Source: Candidatus Limicola stercorigallinarum
Lineage (GTDB): Bacteria > Actinomycetota > Coriobacteriia > Coriobacteriales > Coriobacteriaceae
Assembly: GCA_018711625.1 (NCBI GenBank)
Contig: DVID01000026.1
Location: 1 to 45,723, forward strand
Reading direction: 5' to 3'
DNA: 45,723 nucleotides
The position numbers were made by a program, and so were the translations under genes. The notes under the pieces are model-generated. The model saw nothing but the letters and a program-made list of their open reading frames with translations, did not search any database and was not told where the DNA came from. This document shows positions 33,941-42,476 of this stretch, piece after piece (within the stretch, counting starts at the first letter, position 1; every line of letters starts with the position of its first letter).

Positions 33941-35101
33941 ATGGGAAAACGTGCGCGGACAAAGGGTCGTTCTGCGGGGGGAGAGCGCCGGCGCCGGAAG
34001 GGGCAGGGCTTCGAGGCATCCTCTGCCGCCCTGCCCGCTATCGAAGCGCTGCACGACCTTCCGACGTTTTCCGATTTCTGCATTGGCGCTGCGCAGCTTG
34101 AGGCCTTCGAGAAAGCGCGCACGGCCACGGAGGCGCCAGACGAGATGCAAATTGGCTGCGTGGTGCGCCTAGACCGCGGATTCCCGCTGGTGGTGACGGC
34201 AGACGATCGCTTCCGCGCGGAACATGCCGTGGGGTTTGCCAAGCAAAACAAGGAAAAGGATGACGGTCTGCTGCCGGCGGTGGGCGACCGCGTGATGGTG
34301 CGCCGCGCGCCCGGGCACGACATGGGCGTTATCGAGATGGTGCTGCCGCGCCGTACCGCGTTTGAGCGTTGGCGCGGAAAGAACCGCGGCGAGCGTCAAG
34401 TGCTCTGCGCAAATGTGGACACGGTGCTTATTGTTCAGGCCCTGGGTGCTGGTGAGGTGCTGCTAGGGCGCGTGGCGCGTTCGCTCGTGCTCGCGCGCGA
34501 CTGCGGGGCGGCGCCGGTGGTGGTGCTTACCAAGGCGGACCGCTGTGAGCCGGCCGAGGTTGAGCATGAGCTGGAGCGCGTGCAACGCCTGGTGGGACCA
34601 GAGGTGCCTGTATTGGTGACTTCATCTGCCGAGGGCCGCGGCCTGGAGCAGGTGCGTTCTGCGGTGCCTGCGGGCGCGTGCGCCATGATTCTGGGCGAGT
34701 CGGGGGCGGGCAAGTCGACCCTGCTTAACGCACTGCTTGGCCACGAGGCCTTGGCGACAGGAGCGGTGCGCGAGCGTGATGACGCGGGCCGTCACACAAC
34801 CGTTGCGCGCGTGATGGTTGCGCTGCCGGGCGATGCTGGCGTGATCGCCGACGCGCCGGGTCTGCGCAGCTTGCCGCTCGTGGGGCACGAGCGCGGGCTT
34901 GCGCTTACATTCCCCGAGGTGGTGCAGGCGGCGCGGGCATGTCGATTCTCGGACTGCACCCACACGCATGAGCCGGGCTGCGGGGTGCGCGCAGCGGTTG
35001 AGGCGGGTGATATCGACCAGGTGCGCCTTGATGCGTTTCTAGCCCTGGCGGCCGAGATGCGCGTGAGTGCACAGAGCCTCGACCCGGATATTCATATTTA
35101 G
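33941..35101 (+). CDS. rsgA: Ribosome small-subunit GTPase RsgA
   Basis: 386 residues; AGAAAGG before the ATG. It is a circularly permuted GTPase acting in late 30S maturation. The permuted order is seen: OB-fold (about 65-140), G4 as TKAD (197-200, in place of NKxD), G1 GESGAGKST (252-260), G2-like GRHTT (284-288) and G3 DAPG (304-307). The C-terminal zinc site is Cys334, Cys339, His341 and Cys347 in CRFSDCTHTHEPGC. A very basic N-terminus (MGKRARTKGRSAGGERRRRK) could contact rRNA. The preceding 243-bp gap contains no gene I can support. Confidence 0.93.
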   Translation: MGKRARTKGRSAGGERRRRKGQGFEASSAALPAIEALHDLPTFSDFCIGAAQLEAFEKARTATEAPDEMQIGCVVRLDRGFPLVVTADDRFRAEHAVGFAKQNKEKDDGLLPAVGDRVMVRRAPGHDMGVIEMVLPRRTAFERWRGKNRGERQVLCANVDTVLIVQALGAGEVLLGRVARSLVLARDCGAAPVVVLTKADRCEPAEVEHELERVQRLVGPEVPVLVTSSAEGRGLEQVRSAVPAGACAMILGESGAGKSTLLNALLGHEALATGAVRERDDAGRHTTVARVMVALPGDAGVIADAPGLRSLPLVGHERGLALTFPEVVQAARACRFSDCTHTHEPGCGVRAAVEAGDIDQVRLDAFLALAAEMRVSAQSLDPDIHI

Positions 35102-35495
35102 GGCGGTTTGCGAAGTCGGGCGTCGATGCGCCTCTCGTTTCCGGTTGCCCCTCCTGCCACCTTGCGTCGATGCGTAAGGGGGCTGGCGGATGGAGGTGCT
35201 CGTCTCGCATTGCGCCGCGCTCGCTCCGGGTTCCTTCAGCATGCAAAAGTGAGGTGGAGATGCGATCTGCCTCAACGCGCATATCGCCCTGTTTTCCCAG
35301 GCGCCGCGACATATCCGCAGGTCGCTTTCCCCGCATGGTATCTGGTGAGCGGAACGGGTGGGAACATTTTGGGAAGATGCACGTAAGGTCGTGCTCAAGT
35401 TTCTCAAGTTCAGCCCGGGTGGGCGGGCGTTCCTTCTGACAATGAAGATGCAGACAGGTTTGTTCCAAGCTGCGTCGATGTCTGGAGGGGCCGCG
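35102..35495. other. 394-bp gene-free leader of the Tad pilus operon
   Basis: No credible gene. CGTCGATGCG occurs at 35121-35130 and again at 35165-35174. Short frames exist, including one with an SD-like GAGGTGGAG before an ATG at 35260, but its ~60-residue product is Arg/Ser-rich and featureless. A GTG at 35358 in frame with cpaB could extend that protein, but the extension lacks family character. The promoter of the pilus operon should be here; I cannot pick one with confidence. Confidence 0.4.
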
Positions 35496-36155
35496 GTGAA
35501 ACGAAGCGTGCGCATAGCGATAAGTCTCGCATGTGGGGTGCTGGCAGGTCTTGTGGCCTATGGATATGCCGAAGACGTTCAGGCGCAGGCCGCGCAGGAG
35601 CGCGAGGAGTTGCTTGCGCGTTTTGGTGACGAGATGACCGAGGTGTGCGTTGCCACGCGCGATATCGACCGCGGCGAGCTGCTTGACGAAACCAATGTTG
35701 CGGTTGAGGAATGGGTGGCGGGCCTTGTGCCCGATCAGGCTCCTACCTCGTTGAATGATGTGGTGGGGCAGCAGGCAACCTCCAACATCCCTGCGCATGC
35801 TGTGCTGAGCCCTGTATATCTTGAGCGGGCCGATAGTGCGCTTGAGGTTCCCAGCGGCATGGTGGCAGTTTCGGTTGCGGTGGATGAGGAGCATGCCGTG
35901 GGAGGCGCGGTATCTCCTGGCGACAACGTGGATGTCTACGTGGCGCAGGATGGCCTGGCCAACCGTTTATGTTCGGCCCAGGTAATAGATACCAGCGTGC
36001 AAACAGCGGAAACAACTGGAGATGCCATTGCATGGGCAACGCTTGCTGTAGCGCCCGAACGTGTTTCTGAGCTATTGGCAGCAACGGCAAAGGGTGCGGT
36101 GAGTTTGGCCTTGCCGGCTCTTGAGTCCACAGGCGCTACGGAGGGTGGTGCATGA
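35496..36155 (+). CDS. cpaB: Flp pilus assembly protein CpaB/RcpC (SAF domain)
   Basis: 219 residues from a GTG at 35496 with TGGAGGGG 6 nt upstream, which places the single membrane helix (RIAISLACGVLAGLVAYGYA, about residues 5-24) at the N-terminus as usual for CpaB. The SAF domain follows, with VCVATRDIDRGELLDETNV and IPAHAVLSPVYL, then a CpaB C-terminal part with AVGGAVSPGDNVDVYV. In Tad systems this protein sits at the membrane/periplasm side of the pilus machine. It overlaps the next gene by ATGA. First gene of the pilus operon. Confidence 0.82.
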   Translation: MKRSVRIAISLACGVLAGLVAYGYAEDVQAQAAQEREELLARFGDEMTEVCVATRDIDRGELLDETNVAVEEWVAGLVPDQAPTSLNDVVGQQATSNIPAHAVLSPVYLERADSALEVPSGMVAVSVAVDEEHAVGGAVSPGDNVDVYVAQDGLANRLCSAQVIDTSVQTAETTGDAIAWATLAVAPERVSELLAATAKGAVSLALPALESTGATEGGA

Positions 36156-37726
36156 TGCGAGCGGTTTGGATAGCGTGCTGCACAGACGAGGGCGGTGCCC
36201 TCGTGTACGACGAGATTTTGAAGCGCGACCCAACGGCACAGGTGTTGCGCGTGTGCGATGTGGATACGCTGCGTTCTATGGTTGCAGCGTTTACGCAGGT
36301 GGCAGGCGTGATTATCCGTCTTCATGGCTTGCCCTTCTTGGATGTTGAACGCTCTGTAGAGGAAATTTCGCGTGTTGCCCACGTGGGGCGAGTAGTCATC
36401 ATGGTCGATGCGGCCGCGCTGAGCGGGTCTGCACGGCTGTTTCAAGCTGGGGCGGCAGAGGTGGTAGCCGAGCATGCGGTTGCACCAGTGTCTGCTCGAG
36501 TACATGGGACCAATGCGGAAAGGGTTATTCCCGCGAACTGTGTGCATCCTGGCCATGATGATGCATCCGGGCGGCAACGCGCCTTCGTTGAAGCTGGATC
36601 TGAAACGCACCTTGTAGGAAACGCTGAGCCGCCCGGATGGGCTCGTGATGAAGGGGCGGTTGAGTCCGTAGAAGAAGTATGGAGTTCGCAATCTACACGG
36701 GCCGCATTGTCTGACCATCCGGCTCAGGCAGCGCAGGCGTTGCCGTTCAATCCCTATGTGCCGCAGCAGAAGGTGGAAGAGCCCGTGCCATCGTCCCCTG
36801 CGCCAGCCACGCGGAGTGCATCCGATTCTGGGGAGGCAGCGCACGTGCAATCCTCATGGCAACCACAGGTATCGCGCGAGGCGCAGCCTGCGGGCGGCGC
36901 ACCGATCATCACGGCGCTTTCAGGCCGTGGAGGCTGTGGCGCCACCACCATCATCGCTTGCATGGCTTACCTTGCGGCTAATCAGGGCCTGCGTACAGCT
37001 GTTGTTGATTTGGATCTTATGGTGGGCAATCTCTACGACGTGATGGGCGTGGAGCATCTGAGCGATTTGGGCCAGCTTCTGGCGGCTGCCCAGACAGGTC
37101 GGCTCGATGAGGATGACCTTATGCGAACAGCTATGCGCGTAGGGCCCAACATGACGCTCTGGGGTCCGCTTGCCCTGCCTGAGCAGGCGGAAAGCATGGG
37201 GCCAGCGGTTGAGCTGCTGCTGGGCACGCTGCGGGGCGAGGCAGATGTGGTGCTTGTTGATACAGCGACCTCGTGGAGTGATGCGGTGGCTGCTGCCGTT
37301 GCGATGAGCGATCGGTGTCTTATGATTGGCAGCTCAGCACCCTCCACGGTAACCTCGCTTACACGCATCATGGAGCTTGCCGCTCGCATAGGTGTGCCGC
37401 GTACGCGGATGACCTCGGTGTTCAATCGCTTGGGTGCACCGGGCTGCGGCGAGGATGATGCCATGCGCTTTGAGGTTTCGGTGGCGCTGGGCTCGCGGGC
37501 GCGTGTTGCCGACGGCGGCAACGATGTGCGCGAGCTGATGTCGTTCGGCAACACTGCCTCGCTCCTTGATCGGCCGGGGCCGTTTTCCGCAAGCCTTAAG
37601 GCGCTCACGCGCGATGTTCTTCTTGAGCTGGGATGTTCGGTGGGCGAGATGTCCGCCTCTGAGCCGGCCGAGCCTCATGCGCGCCTACGTCTGCCGTGGC
37701 ATAAAGTTGATGGCGGTGCGTCATGA
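36152..37726 (+). CDS. cpaE: CpaE/TadZ-like ATPase of the Tad pilus
   Basis: 524 residues. The N-terminal ~115 residues resemble a receiver-like domain, followed by a ~130-residue low-complexity linker rich in Ala, Ser, Pro and Glu. The ParA/MinD-type domain starts at ~250 with ITALSGRGGCGATTIIA. In the P-loop (258-266) the Walker lysine is Ala and the signature lysine is Arg, the atypical pattern of TadZ/CpaE proteins that localise the pilus machine to a cell pole. Later parts, AVVDLDLMVGN and VVLVDTATSW, match the family. ATGA overlaps at both ends imply translational coupling with cpaB and cpaF. Confidence 0.88.
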   Translation: MMRAVWIACCTDEGGALVYDEILKRDPTAQVLRVCDVDTLRSMVAAFTQVAGVIIRLHGLPFLDVERSVEEISRVAHVGRVVIMVDAAALSGSARLFQAGAAEVVAEHAVAPVSARVHGTNAERVIPANCVHPGHDDASGRQRAFVEAGSETHLVGNAEPPGWARDEGAVESVEEVWSSQSTRAALSDHPAQAAQALPFNPYVPQQKVEEPVPSSPAPATRSASDSGEAAHVQSSWQPQVSREAQPAGGAPIITALSGRGGCGATTIIACMAYLAANQGLRTAVVDLDLMVGNLYDVMGVEHLSDLGQLLAAAQTGRLDEDDLMRTAMRVGPNMTLWGPLALPEQAESMGPAVELLLGTLRGEADVVLVDTATSWSDAVAAAVAMSDRCLMIGSSAPSTVTSLTRIMELAARIGVPRTRMTSVFNRLGAPGCGEDDAMRFEVSVALGSRARVADGGNDVRELMSFGNTASLLDRPGPFSASLKALTRDVLLELGCSVGEMSASEPAEPHARLRLPWHKVDGGAS

Positions 37727-39060
37727 GCGTGCAGGAGCGCATAGCGCGAGCGCAGGGTGCATCGCCGCGTCGTCATGAAGGCATCATGCGCCGGCGTGAA
37801 GTGGTGCGTGCTGTAAAACAGGGTGTTTTGGAGCGCATCGGTTTTGCCGAGGTGGCGCACATCGTGATGACGCAAAGCATCGAAGAGGTGCGCACCGAGC
37901 TGCGGCCGGCGGTCGAGGCGGTGCTCAATGCCCAAACCAGCTCGATGGAGGCCTTGCCGGCGGGTGCGGTTGAGCGCGACGCTGTTGTATCTGAGGTGCT
38001 TGACGATATGGCGGGCTTGGGCCCGTTGCAGCCACTGCTCGAAGATGACACGGTGAGCGAGATAATGGTGAACGGTTGCGGCGCGACGTTTTTTGAGCGC
38101 GCGGGCGTGCTGCATCCGCTGGGCAGGCTTTTTGAGAGCGATGAGCAGATTCGCATCCTTATTGACCGCATCATTGCCCCGCTGGGTCGGCGTATCGACG
38201 AGCGCAGCCCCATTGTGAACGCGCGCCTTAAGAGTGGCTACCGCGTAAATGCTGTCATCCCGCCTATTGCGATTGATGGGCCCGTGCTTACCATCAGAAA
38301 GTTTTCGGACCGCATCACCTCGCTTGAAGAGCTGGTGCGGCTGGGGTCGCTGCCGGCATGGTATGCACAGCTGCTCTCATTTGCCGTGCGGCTGCGTCAG
38401 GATCTTGCGGTGGCGGGTGGAACGGGTTCGGGCAAGACAACGCTGCTCAATGCGCTTTCGTGCGAGATTCCCACGTCTGAGCGCATTGTGACCATTGAAG
38501 ACTCCGCGGAGCTCAAGTTTTCTCGTCATCCCCATGTGGTGCGCCTTGAAGCGCGTGCCGCCTCGATTGAGGGGGAGGGTGCCGTGACCATTCGCGACCT
38601 GGTGACAAATGCGCTGCGTATGCGCCCGGATCGCATCGTGGTAGGTGAGGTGCGCGGTGCTGAGTGCATCGACATGCTGCAGGCCATGAACACAGGTCAC
38701 GATGGGTCGCTTACTACCCTGCATGCGGGTACGGCGGAAGAGACGGTGGTGCGCCTGACACTCCTTGCTCGATACGGCATCAATCTGCCAAGCGAACTCA
38801 TTGAGGAGCAGATTGCCATGGCGCTCGACGGGATTGTGATGTCAGAACGTCGGGCAGATGGGCGCCGTTTTGTTTCGTCGTTTTCTGGCGTAAGGCGTGG
38901 GAATGAAGGGGGCGTGCAGCTCGAGCGTTACATCTCGTTTGATACCGCAGAAGAGCGATGGACACTTGAGCGCGAGCCGCCGTTTGTAGAGCAGGCGGTG
39001 CGTGAGCGCCGATTGCGTGCAGGGGAGGTGGAGGCATGGAGGTCGCAATGCCCCTGGTAG
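37723..39060 (+). CDS. cpaF: CpaF/TadA pilus assembly ATPase
   Basis: 445 residues. It is a secretion ATPase of the VirB11/TadA group that powers Flp pilus polymerisation from the cytoplasm. Walker A is [10 protein letters not shown] (231-240), the Asp-box region is [10 protein letters not shown], Walker B is [14 protein letters not shown] (301-314) and the His-box is [12 protein letters not shown] (325-336). The N-terminal domain includes [21 protein letters not shown], typical of CpaF. Its end overlaps the tadB start by 25 nt. Confidence 0.95.
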   Translation: MSVQERIARAQGASPRRHEGIMRRREVVRAVKQGVLERIGFAEVAHIVMTQSIEEVRTELRPAVEAVLNAQTSSMEALPAGAVERDAVVSEVLDDMAGLGPLQPLLEDDTVSEIMVNGCGATFFERAGVLHPLGRLFESDEQIRILIDRIIAPLGRRIDERSPIVNARLKSGYRVNAVIPPIAIDGPVLTIRKFSDRITSLEELVRLGSLPAWYAQLLSFAVRLRQDLAVAGGTGSGKTTLLNALSCEIPTSERIVTIEDSAELKFSRHPHVVRLEARAASIEGEGAVTIRDLVTNALRMRPDRIVVGEVRGAECIDMLQAMNTGHDGSLTTLHAGTAEETVVRLTLLARYGINLPSELIEEQIAMALDGIVMSERRADGRRFVSSFSGVRRGNEGGVQLERYISFDTAEERWTLEREPPFVEQAVRERRLRAGEVEAWRSQCPW

Positions 39061-40016
39061 TGGGCGCACTCGTAACGTGTGCCGTAGGGGCGATGTTTGC
39101 AAGTGTGGTTCCCGGCGGGCGAGGCGGAACGGCAGGGCTTGCAGGTGCACCTAATACAGGTATTTTGGCGCGTTGGGCATATGCCCTGGCTGCCTGGATG
39201 CCCGAGCGCTTGGCGAACGCCGAGGCGTTTCGCGCGGTAGTGCGTGAAGCGTATGCCGTGGCGAGCGCGCTTCCCGGATGGGGCGCAGACGCTTCCTCGC
39301 CAGAGGGTGCACCCAGCCGCGAAACGCTTCGCATGGGATTTGGCGCCCTCATGATGGGGAGTGGTGTTGGAGCAGCGCTGGGTGCTGTGGCGGCGCTCTC
39401 TCCTTGGGGCGCGATGGTGGGCTTTGCGTTTCCTGCTGCATGGTGCGCTGCGGCTGCGGGTAGGCACCGGCACGACGAGCGACAGCGTATCGAGGCCGCT
39501 ATGCCCGAAGCGTTTAGGGCGCTTGCCATCTCGCTTGGCTCGGGCCATTCGCTTACCCAGGCCATGCGATTTGTGGGCAGTCATGCCGAAGAGCCAGTTC
39601 GTACCGCGTTTTTGCGCGTCGCCTTTTCCATGACCTGTGGCATCTCGGCCCATGAGGCGCTGGACGATATGCTTGAGCGCCTTCCGGCACCGGGACTGGA
39701 GCTGGTTTCCCTGGCACTCACCGTGTCACAGCGCACGGGTGCGCCGCTTAAAGATTTGCTTGCCGATGCTGCGAATACCGTGGGCGAACGCATCGAGCTT
39801 ACGCGTCGGCTTGACGTTAAAACATCGCAGGCACGTATGTCGGCACGCATGGTGGCGCTTATGCCCATTGCCATGATCTGTTTGCTCACGTTGTTCTCGC
39901 AGGATTTTCGGAGCGGTATTGCCACCTTCACCGGCATGTTTTCGCTGATGGTGGCTGCGGCTCTAAACATCTGCGCTTGGCTCATTATCCGCCGCATTAT
40001 GGAGGTGAAGATCTAA
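39036..40016 (+). CDS. tadB: TadB-like type II/IV secretion inner-membrane protein
   Basis: 326 residues; GGGGAGGTGGAGG before the ATG at 39036 inside the end of cpaF. There is an N-terminal helix, a mid-protein helix pair (MMGSGVGAALGAVAALS) and two C-terminal helices bracket the T2SSF (GspF-like) domain, which is recognisable as MPEAFRALAISLGSGHSLTQAMRFVG and RTGAPLKDLLADAANTVGERIELTR. It forms the membrane platform together with TadC. The stop TAA overlaps the next ATG (TAATG). Confidence 0.9.
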   Translation: MEVAMPLVVGALVTCAVGAMFASVVPGGRGGTAGLAGAPNTGILARWAYALAAWMPERLANAEAFRAVVREAYAVASALPGWGADASSPEGAPSRETLRMGFGALMMGSGVGAALGAVAALSPWGAMVGFAFPAAWCAAAAGRHRHDERQRIEAAMPEAFRALAISLGSGHSLTQAMRFVGSHAEEPVRTAFLRVAFSMTCGISAHEALDDMLERLPAPGLELVSLALTVSQRTGAPLKDLLADAANTVGERIELTRRLDVKTSQARMSARMVALMPIAMICLLTLFSQDFRSGIATFTGMFSLMVAAALNICAWLIIRRIMEVKI

Positions 40017-40663
40017 TGCCAGAAGCGTTGTGGCGTGGTGGCGCTATTGCCGGCTTTGTTGCTGCGGCCGTCGCAGCAGCGCCTCTCTGGAGCGAGCCGG
40101 ATCGGACATGGCTTAAGGGCATATGCGGCCGCGTCACAGCATGGTTGACACGCCTGGTGCTCAAGCCGGCGCGCGATGTTGCAGACCGTGTGATAACCGC
40201 GACGGGGCATGAGCGTGCATTGGCATCGCTCGGTGAGGCCTGCGAGATGATCGACGTGGTGCGCCTGGGGCTTTCGGCAGGGCTTTCGTTTGATGCGGCG
40301 CTGGAGCTCTACTGTACTGGACGCGAGAGCGCGTTGACACGCCGGATGGGGGAGGCCATGCTTGCGTGGCGCATGGGGGTGAGTACGCGCGAAGAGGCGC
40401 TGCTGGCTGCGGCGCGCGACAGCGGTGTGCGGGCGCTCGAGTCATTTGCCACGGTTTCTTCTCAGGCGATCGAGTTGGGTGCTCCGCTTGCAGAGACGTT
40501 GGCTGGTCAGAGCCGTGAGATTCGGGCAGCTCATCGTGCTGCTGTGGAGCGCGAGATTGAGCGCGTGCCGGTGAAGCTGCTTATCCCCACGGGAACGCTC
40601 ATTTTGCCAGCGCTGTTGTTATCCATTATTGGCCCGCTGCTTGCGGCAAGCGGGATGGTGTGA
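40016..40663 (+). CDS. tadC: TadC-like inner-membrane platform protein
   Basis: 215 residues, start ATG at 40016 sharing a base with the tadB stop. The T2SSF domain is seen as LGEACEMIDVVRLGLSAGLSFDAALELY and SSQAIELGAPLAETLAGQSREIRAAHRAAVEREIERVPVK (read as two stretches), ending in a C-terminal helix LLIPTGTLILPALLLSIIGP. It is shorter than typical TadC (~300), the N-terminal part being reduced to one helix. It pairs with TadB in the pilus platform. Confidence 0.88.
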   Translation: MPEALWRGGAIAGFVAAAVAAAPLWSEPDRTWLKGICGRVTAWLTRLVLKPARDVADRVITATGHERALASLGEACEMIDVVRLGLSAGLSFDAALELYCTGRESALTRRMGEAMLAWRMGVSTREEALLAAARDSGVRALESFATVSSQAIELGAPLAETLAGQSREIRAAHRAAVEREIERVPVKLLIPTGTLILPALLLSIIGPLLAASGMV

Positions 40664-40673
40664 GGAGGTTGCC

Positions 40674-40961
40674 ATGACAAAGGGAATGACCAAGAACGTG
40701 ATGGTGCGAAAACAGGTGGATGCCGCTGTACGTGAGGGCTCTGCAAGTCCAAAGCGCTTTGGTATGTTTACCGGGCGTTGTGCGATTCGGCTGCGTGATG
40801 TGATGCGTGGGGTCGCTTTGGAGGAACGCGCTCAGGGCACAACGGAGTACGCCATCTTGGTGGGGGTGCTGGTGGTGATCGCCATCCTTGCCATCATCGC
40901 GTTTCGTGACAAAGTGAGCGAGCTGTGGGACGCCATCGCCTCCGGCATCAACAGCCTATAG
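40674..40961 (+). CDS. Flp-type pilin
   Basis: 95 residues; GAGGAGG 5 nt before the ATG at 40674. A long basic leader (~52 residues) is followed by the pilin signature EERAQGTTEYAILVGVLVVI, a hydrophobic helix and a short charged tail with KVSELWDAIASGINSL. Counting Glu as +5, as in Flp pilins, puts cleavage after Ala (RA|QGTTEY) where Gly is usual. The leader is unusually long for Flp pilins (often ~20-30), and an internal ATG (MRGVALEERAQGTTEY) would give a more typical length. This is the likely major pilus subunit. Confidence 0.88.
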   Translation: MTKGMTKNVMVRKQVDAAVREGSASPKRFGMFTGRCAIRLRDVMRGVALEERAQGTTEYAILVGVLVVIAILAIIAFRDKVSELWDAIASGINSL

Positions 40962-40990
40962 GAGTAGGTTTTCTCGCGCATGGCGGCTCG

Positions 40991-41608
40991 TTGTCGGGGT
41001 GCTCTTCGAGCAGGCGCTCGCCACGTGGTCGCGCGAAGGGGTGGTTGTGGTTGCTGCCCCCTGCGTTGTGTTTGATGGCTGGTGTGCTGGCGTGGTGGGC
41101 GGGAGGGCACGTTGCCGATGTGGAACAAAGCGTGCCATCAACTCCCGTGGCATCAGAGCGCGCAGCAGGTACCTCATCAGACGCGGCAGATGCCGATACC
41201 GGTGAGACAGTTGTCGACGGAGCACCTCTTCAAGATCGGGATACCGAGACGGGCGTAGACATGTGGGGGCAGCTCCTTGGCCAGGCAGATGAGGTCAAGG
41301 CGTCTTCGACGGATACCTTCTTGTCTGATCTGACTGCATGCGAGGATGCCCGGCAGCAGGATGTCACAGCCGTTGCATGGACATCCGAACAGGCGCTTTC
41401 AGACCTTGCGAGCGACGTTGTTCGGGCGTATCGCGCGAGCGGCTCCATGGAGTTGCTTACCAGCGGCTATTTGGACCTTAAGGGTCATGCGTGGGGCGCG
41501 GTGCTCCTTGACGAGGGGGGATGGGTAGACGTTGCGGTTGTGGCATCGCTTGAAGATGCGGAAACGTCGCAGGCGCGCATTGCTCGTTTGTGGCCGCGGG
41601 ATTCGTGA
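40991..41608 (+). CDS. Anchored hypothetical protein of the Tad locus
   Basis: About 205 residues if a TTG at 40991 is used; no ATG with a good SD is in frame, so the start is uncertain. An Arg/Ser-rich N-terminus precedes one membrane helix (GWLWLLPPALCLMAGVLAWWAGG), then an acidic Ala/Asp/Thr-rich stretch and a C-terminal domain of ~130 residues likely outside the membrane. I do not recognise a family. Its place between the pilin and the second pilin-like gene suggests a minor assembly or surface factor of the pilus. Confidence 0.6.
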   Translation: MSGCSSSRRSPRGRAKGWLWLLPPALCLMAGVLAWWAGGHVADVEQSVPSTPVASERAAGTSSDAADADTGETVVDGAPLQDRDTETGVDMWGQLLGQADEVKASSTDTFLSDLTACEDARQQDVTAVAWTSEQALSDLASDVVRAYRASGSMELLTSGYLDLKGHAWGAVLLDEGGWVDVAVVASLEDAETSQARIARLWPRDS

Positions 41609-41620
41609 GGGGTGAGCAGT

Positions 41621-41893
41621 ATGGCGGTGTCGAGAGCGCGGCAGATGGAACGGGGGAGGGCAGTTGCTCGGGTCCGGATGCATGTGGGCCAGAGTGCTTC
41701 TGAGCTTGCTCGTGAAGTACATGCTCAGGCAACGCTGGAATATGCGCTGACCGTTCTTGCACTTCTTGCCATGGTGGTTGTGTTAGCGCTCATATGGCGT
41801 GCCGGGGAGGAGGGCATATTTGTGCATCTGGTTGAAGAGGCTGCTTCGCACGCGCTTTCGGCATGGGGCGCGTTTGATATTGCACTCTACTGA
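41621..41893 (+). CDS. Second pilin-like small protein
   Basis: 90 residues from the ATG at 41621 (GAGGGGTGAG upstream); a GTG three codons earlier is possible. A leader of ~33 residues precedes VHAQATLEYALTVLALLAMVVVLALIW, a class III pilin-like signature and single helix, and a short soluble tail (GEEGIFVHLVEEAASHALSAWGAFDI). As in the major pilin, an Ala-Gln pair sits where cleavage is expected. Probably a minor pilin. Confidence 0.72.
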   Translation: MAVSRARQMERGRAVARVRMHVGQSASELAREVHAQATLEYALTVLALLAMVVVLALIWRAGEEGIFVHLVEEAASHALSAWGAFDIALY

Positions 41894-41984
41894 ATCATCC
41901 GAATCGTTTCTGCGTCCTGTCGCTCCGGATGATGCAACGTCGTGCTTCTTGCTCGTCCGAGCACGCCTATTCCCACGTGTGTCT

Positions 41985-42476
41985 ATGCGCAAAGTAAGCC
42001 ACCTGTTCGTTGAGACCCGTGCGCAGGCAACTGTGGAGGCCGCTATGCTCCTACCTGCTTTCCTCACGCTCTTGCTGTTGGTATTGCAGCCGGTATGTGT
42101 GCTCTACACCCGTTCTGTCATGGAGTCGGCGGCATCTGAGACCGCGCGCATCATGATCACCACCACGAGTGAGGCGGATTCCTGTGAAGCCTTTGCCATG
42201 CGGCGCCTTGCGGCGGTTCCGAATCTCTCAATCTTTCACGCGGGTGGCCCCTTGTCGTGGGAAGTTGAGCTGAACGGCGCCAGCGGTGAGAGCGATGAAG
42301 TGCATGTGGCAATTACGGGCACGGTGACACCGCTGCCGATACTGGGGGCATTTGTGGGGGCGTTGGGTGCCACAAACGCTCAGGGTGATGTTGAGATGCG
42401 GGTAGAGGTTTCGTATCCGGGGCGGCCTACCTGGTTGGAGGGGAGTTATGAAACGTGGATTGAAAAGTGGGGTTGA
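41985..42476 (+). CDS. TadE-like minor pseudopilin
   Basis: 163 residues from the ATG at 41985; the SD is weak and the frame is open upstream, so the start may differ (GTG at 41979). VETRAQATVEAAMLLPAFLTLLLLVLQPV is the TadE signature, with a processing-like site followed by Glu and a membrane helix (read as two parts). The remainder is a soluble domain that should face outward. It overlaps the next gene by 29 nt. Confidence 0.8.
   Translation: MRKVSHLFVETRAQATVEAAMLLPAFLTLLLLVLQPVCVLYTRSVMESAASETARIMITTTSEADSCEAFAMRRLAAVPNLSIFHAGGPLSWEVELNGASGESDEVHVAITGTVTPLPILGAFVGALGATNAQGDVEMRVEVSYPGRPTWLEGSYETWIEKWG

Noticed and set aside
35358-35495. A 46-residue N-terminal extension of CpaB from a GTG at 35358
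   Set aside because: The extension would put residues before the membrane anchor that are not typical of CpaB, and a better ribosome site lies directly before the GTG at 35496.
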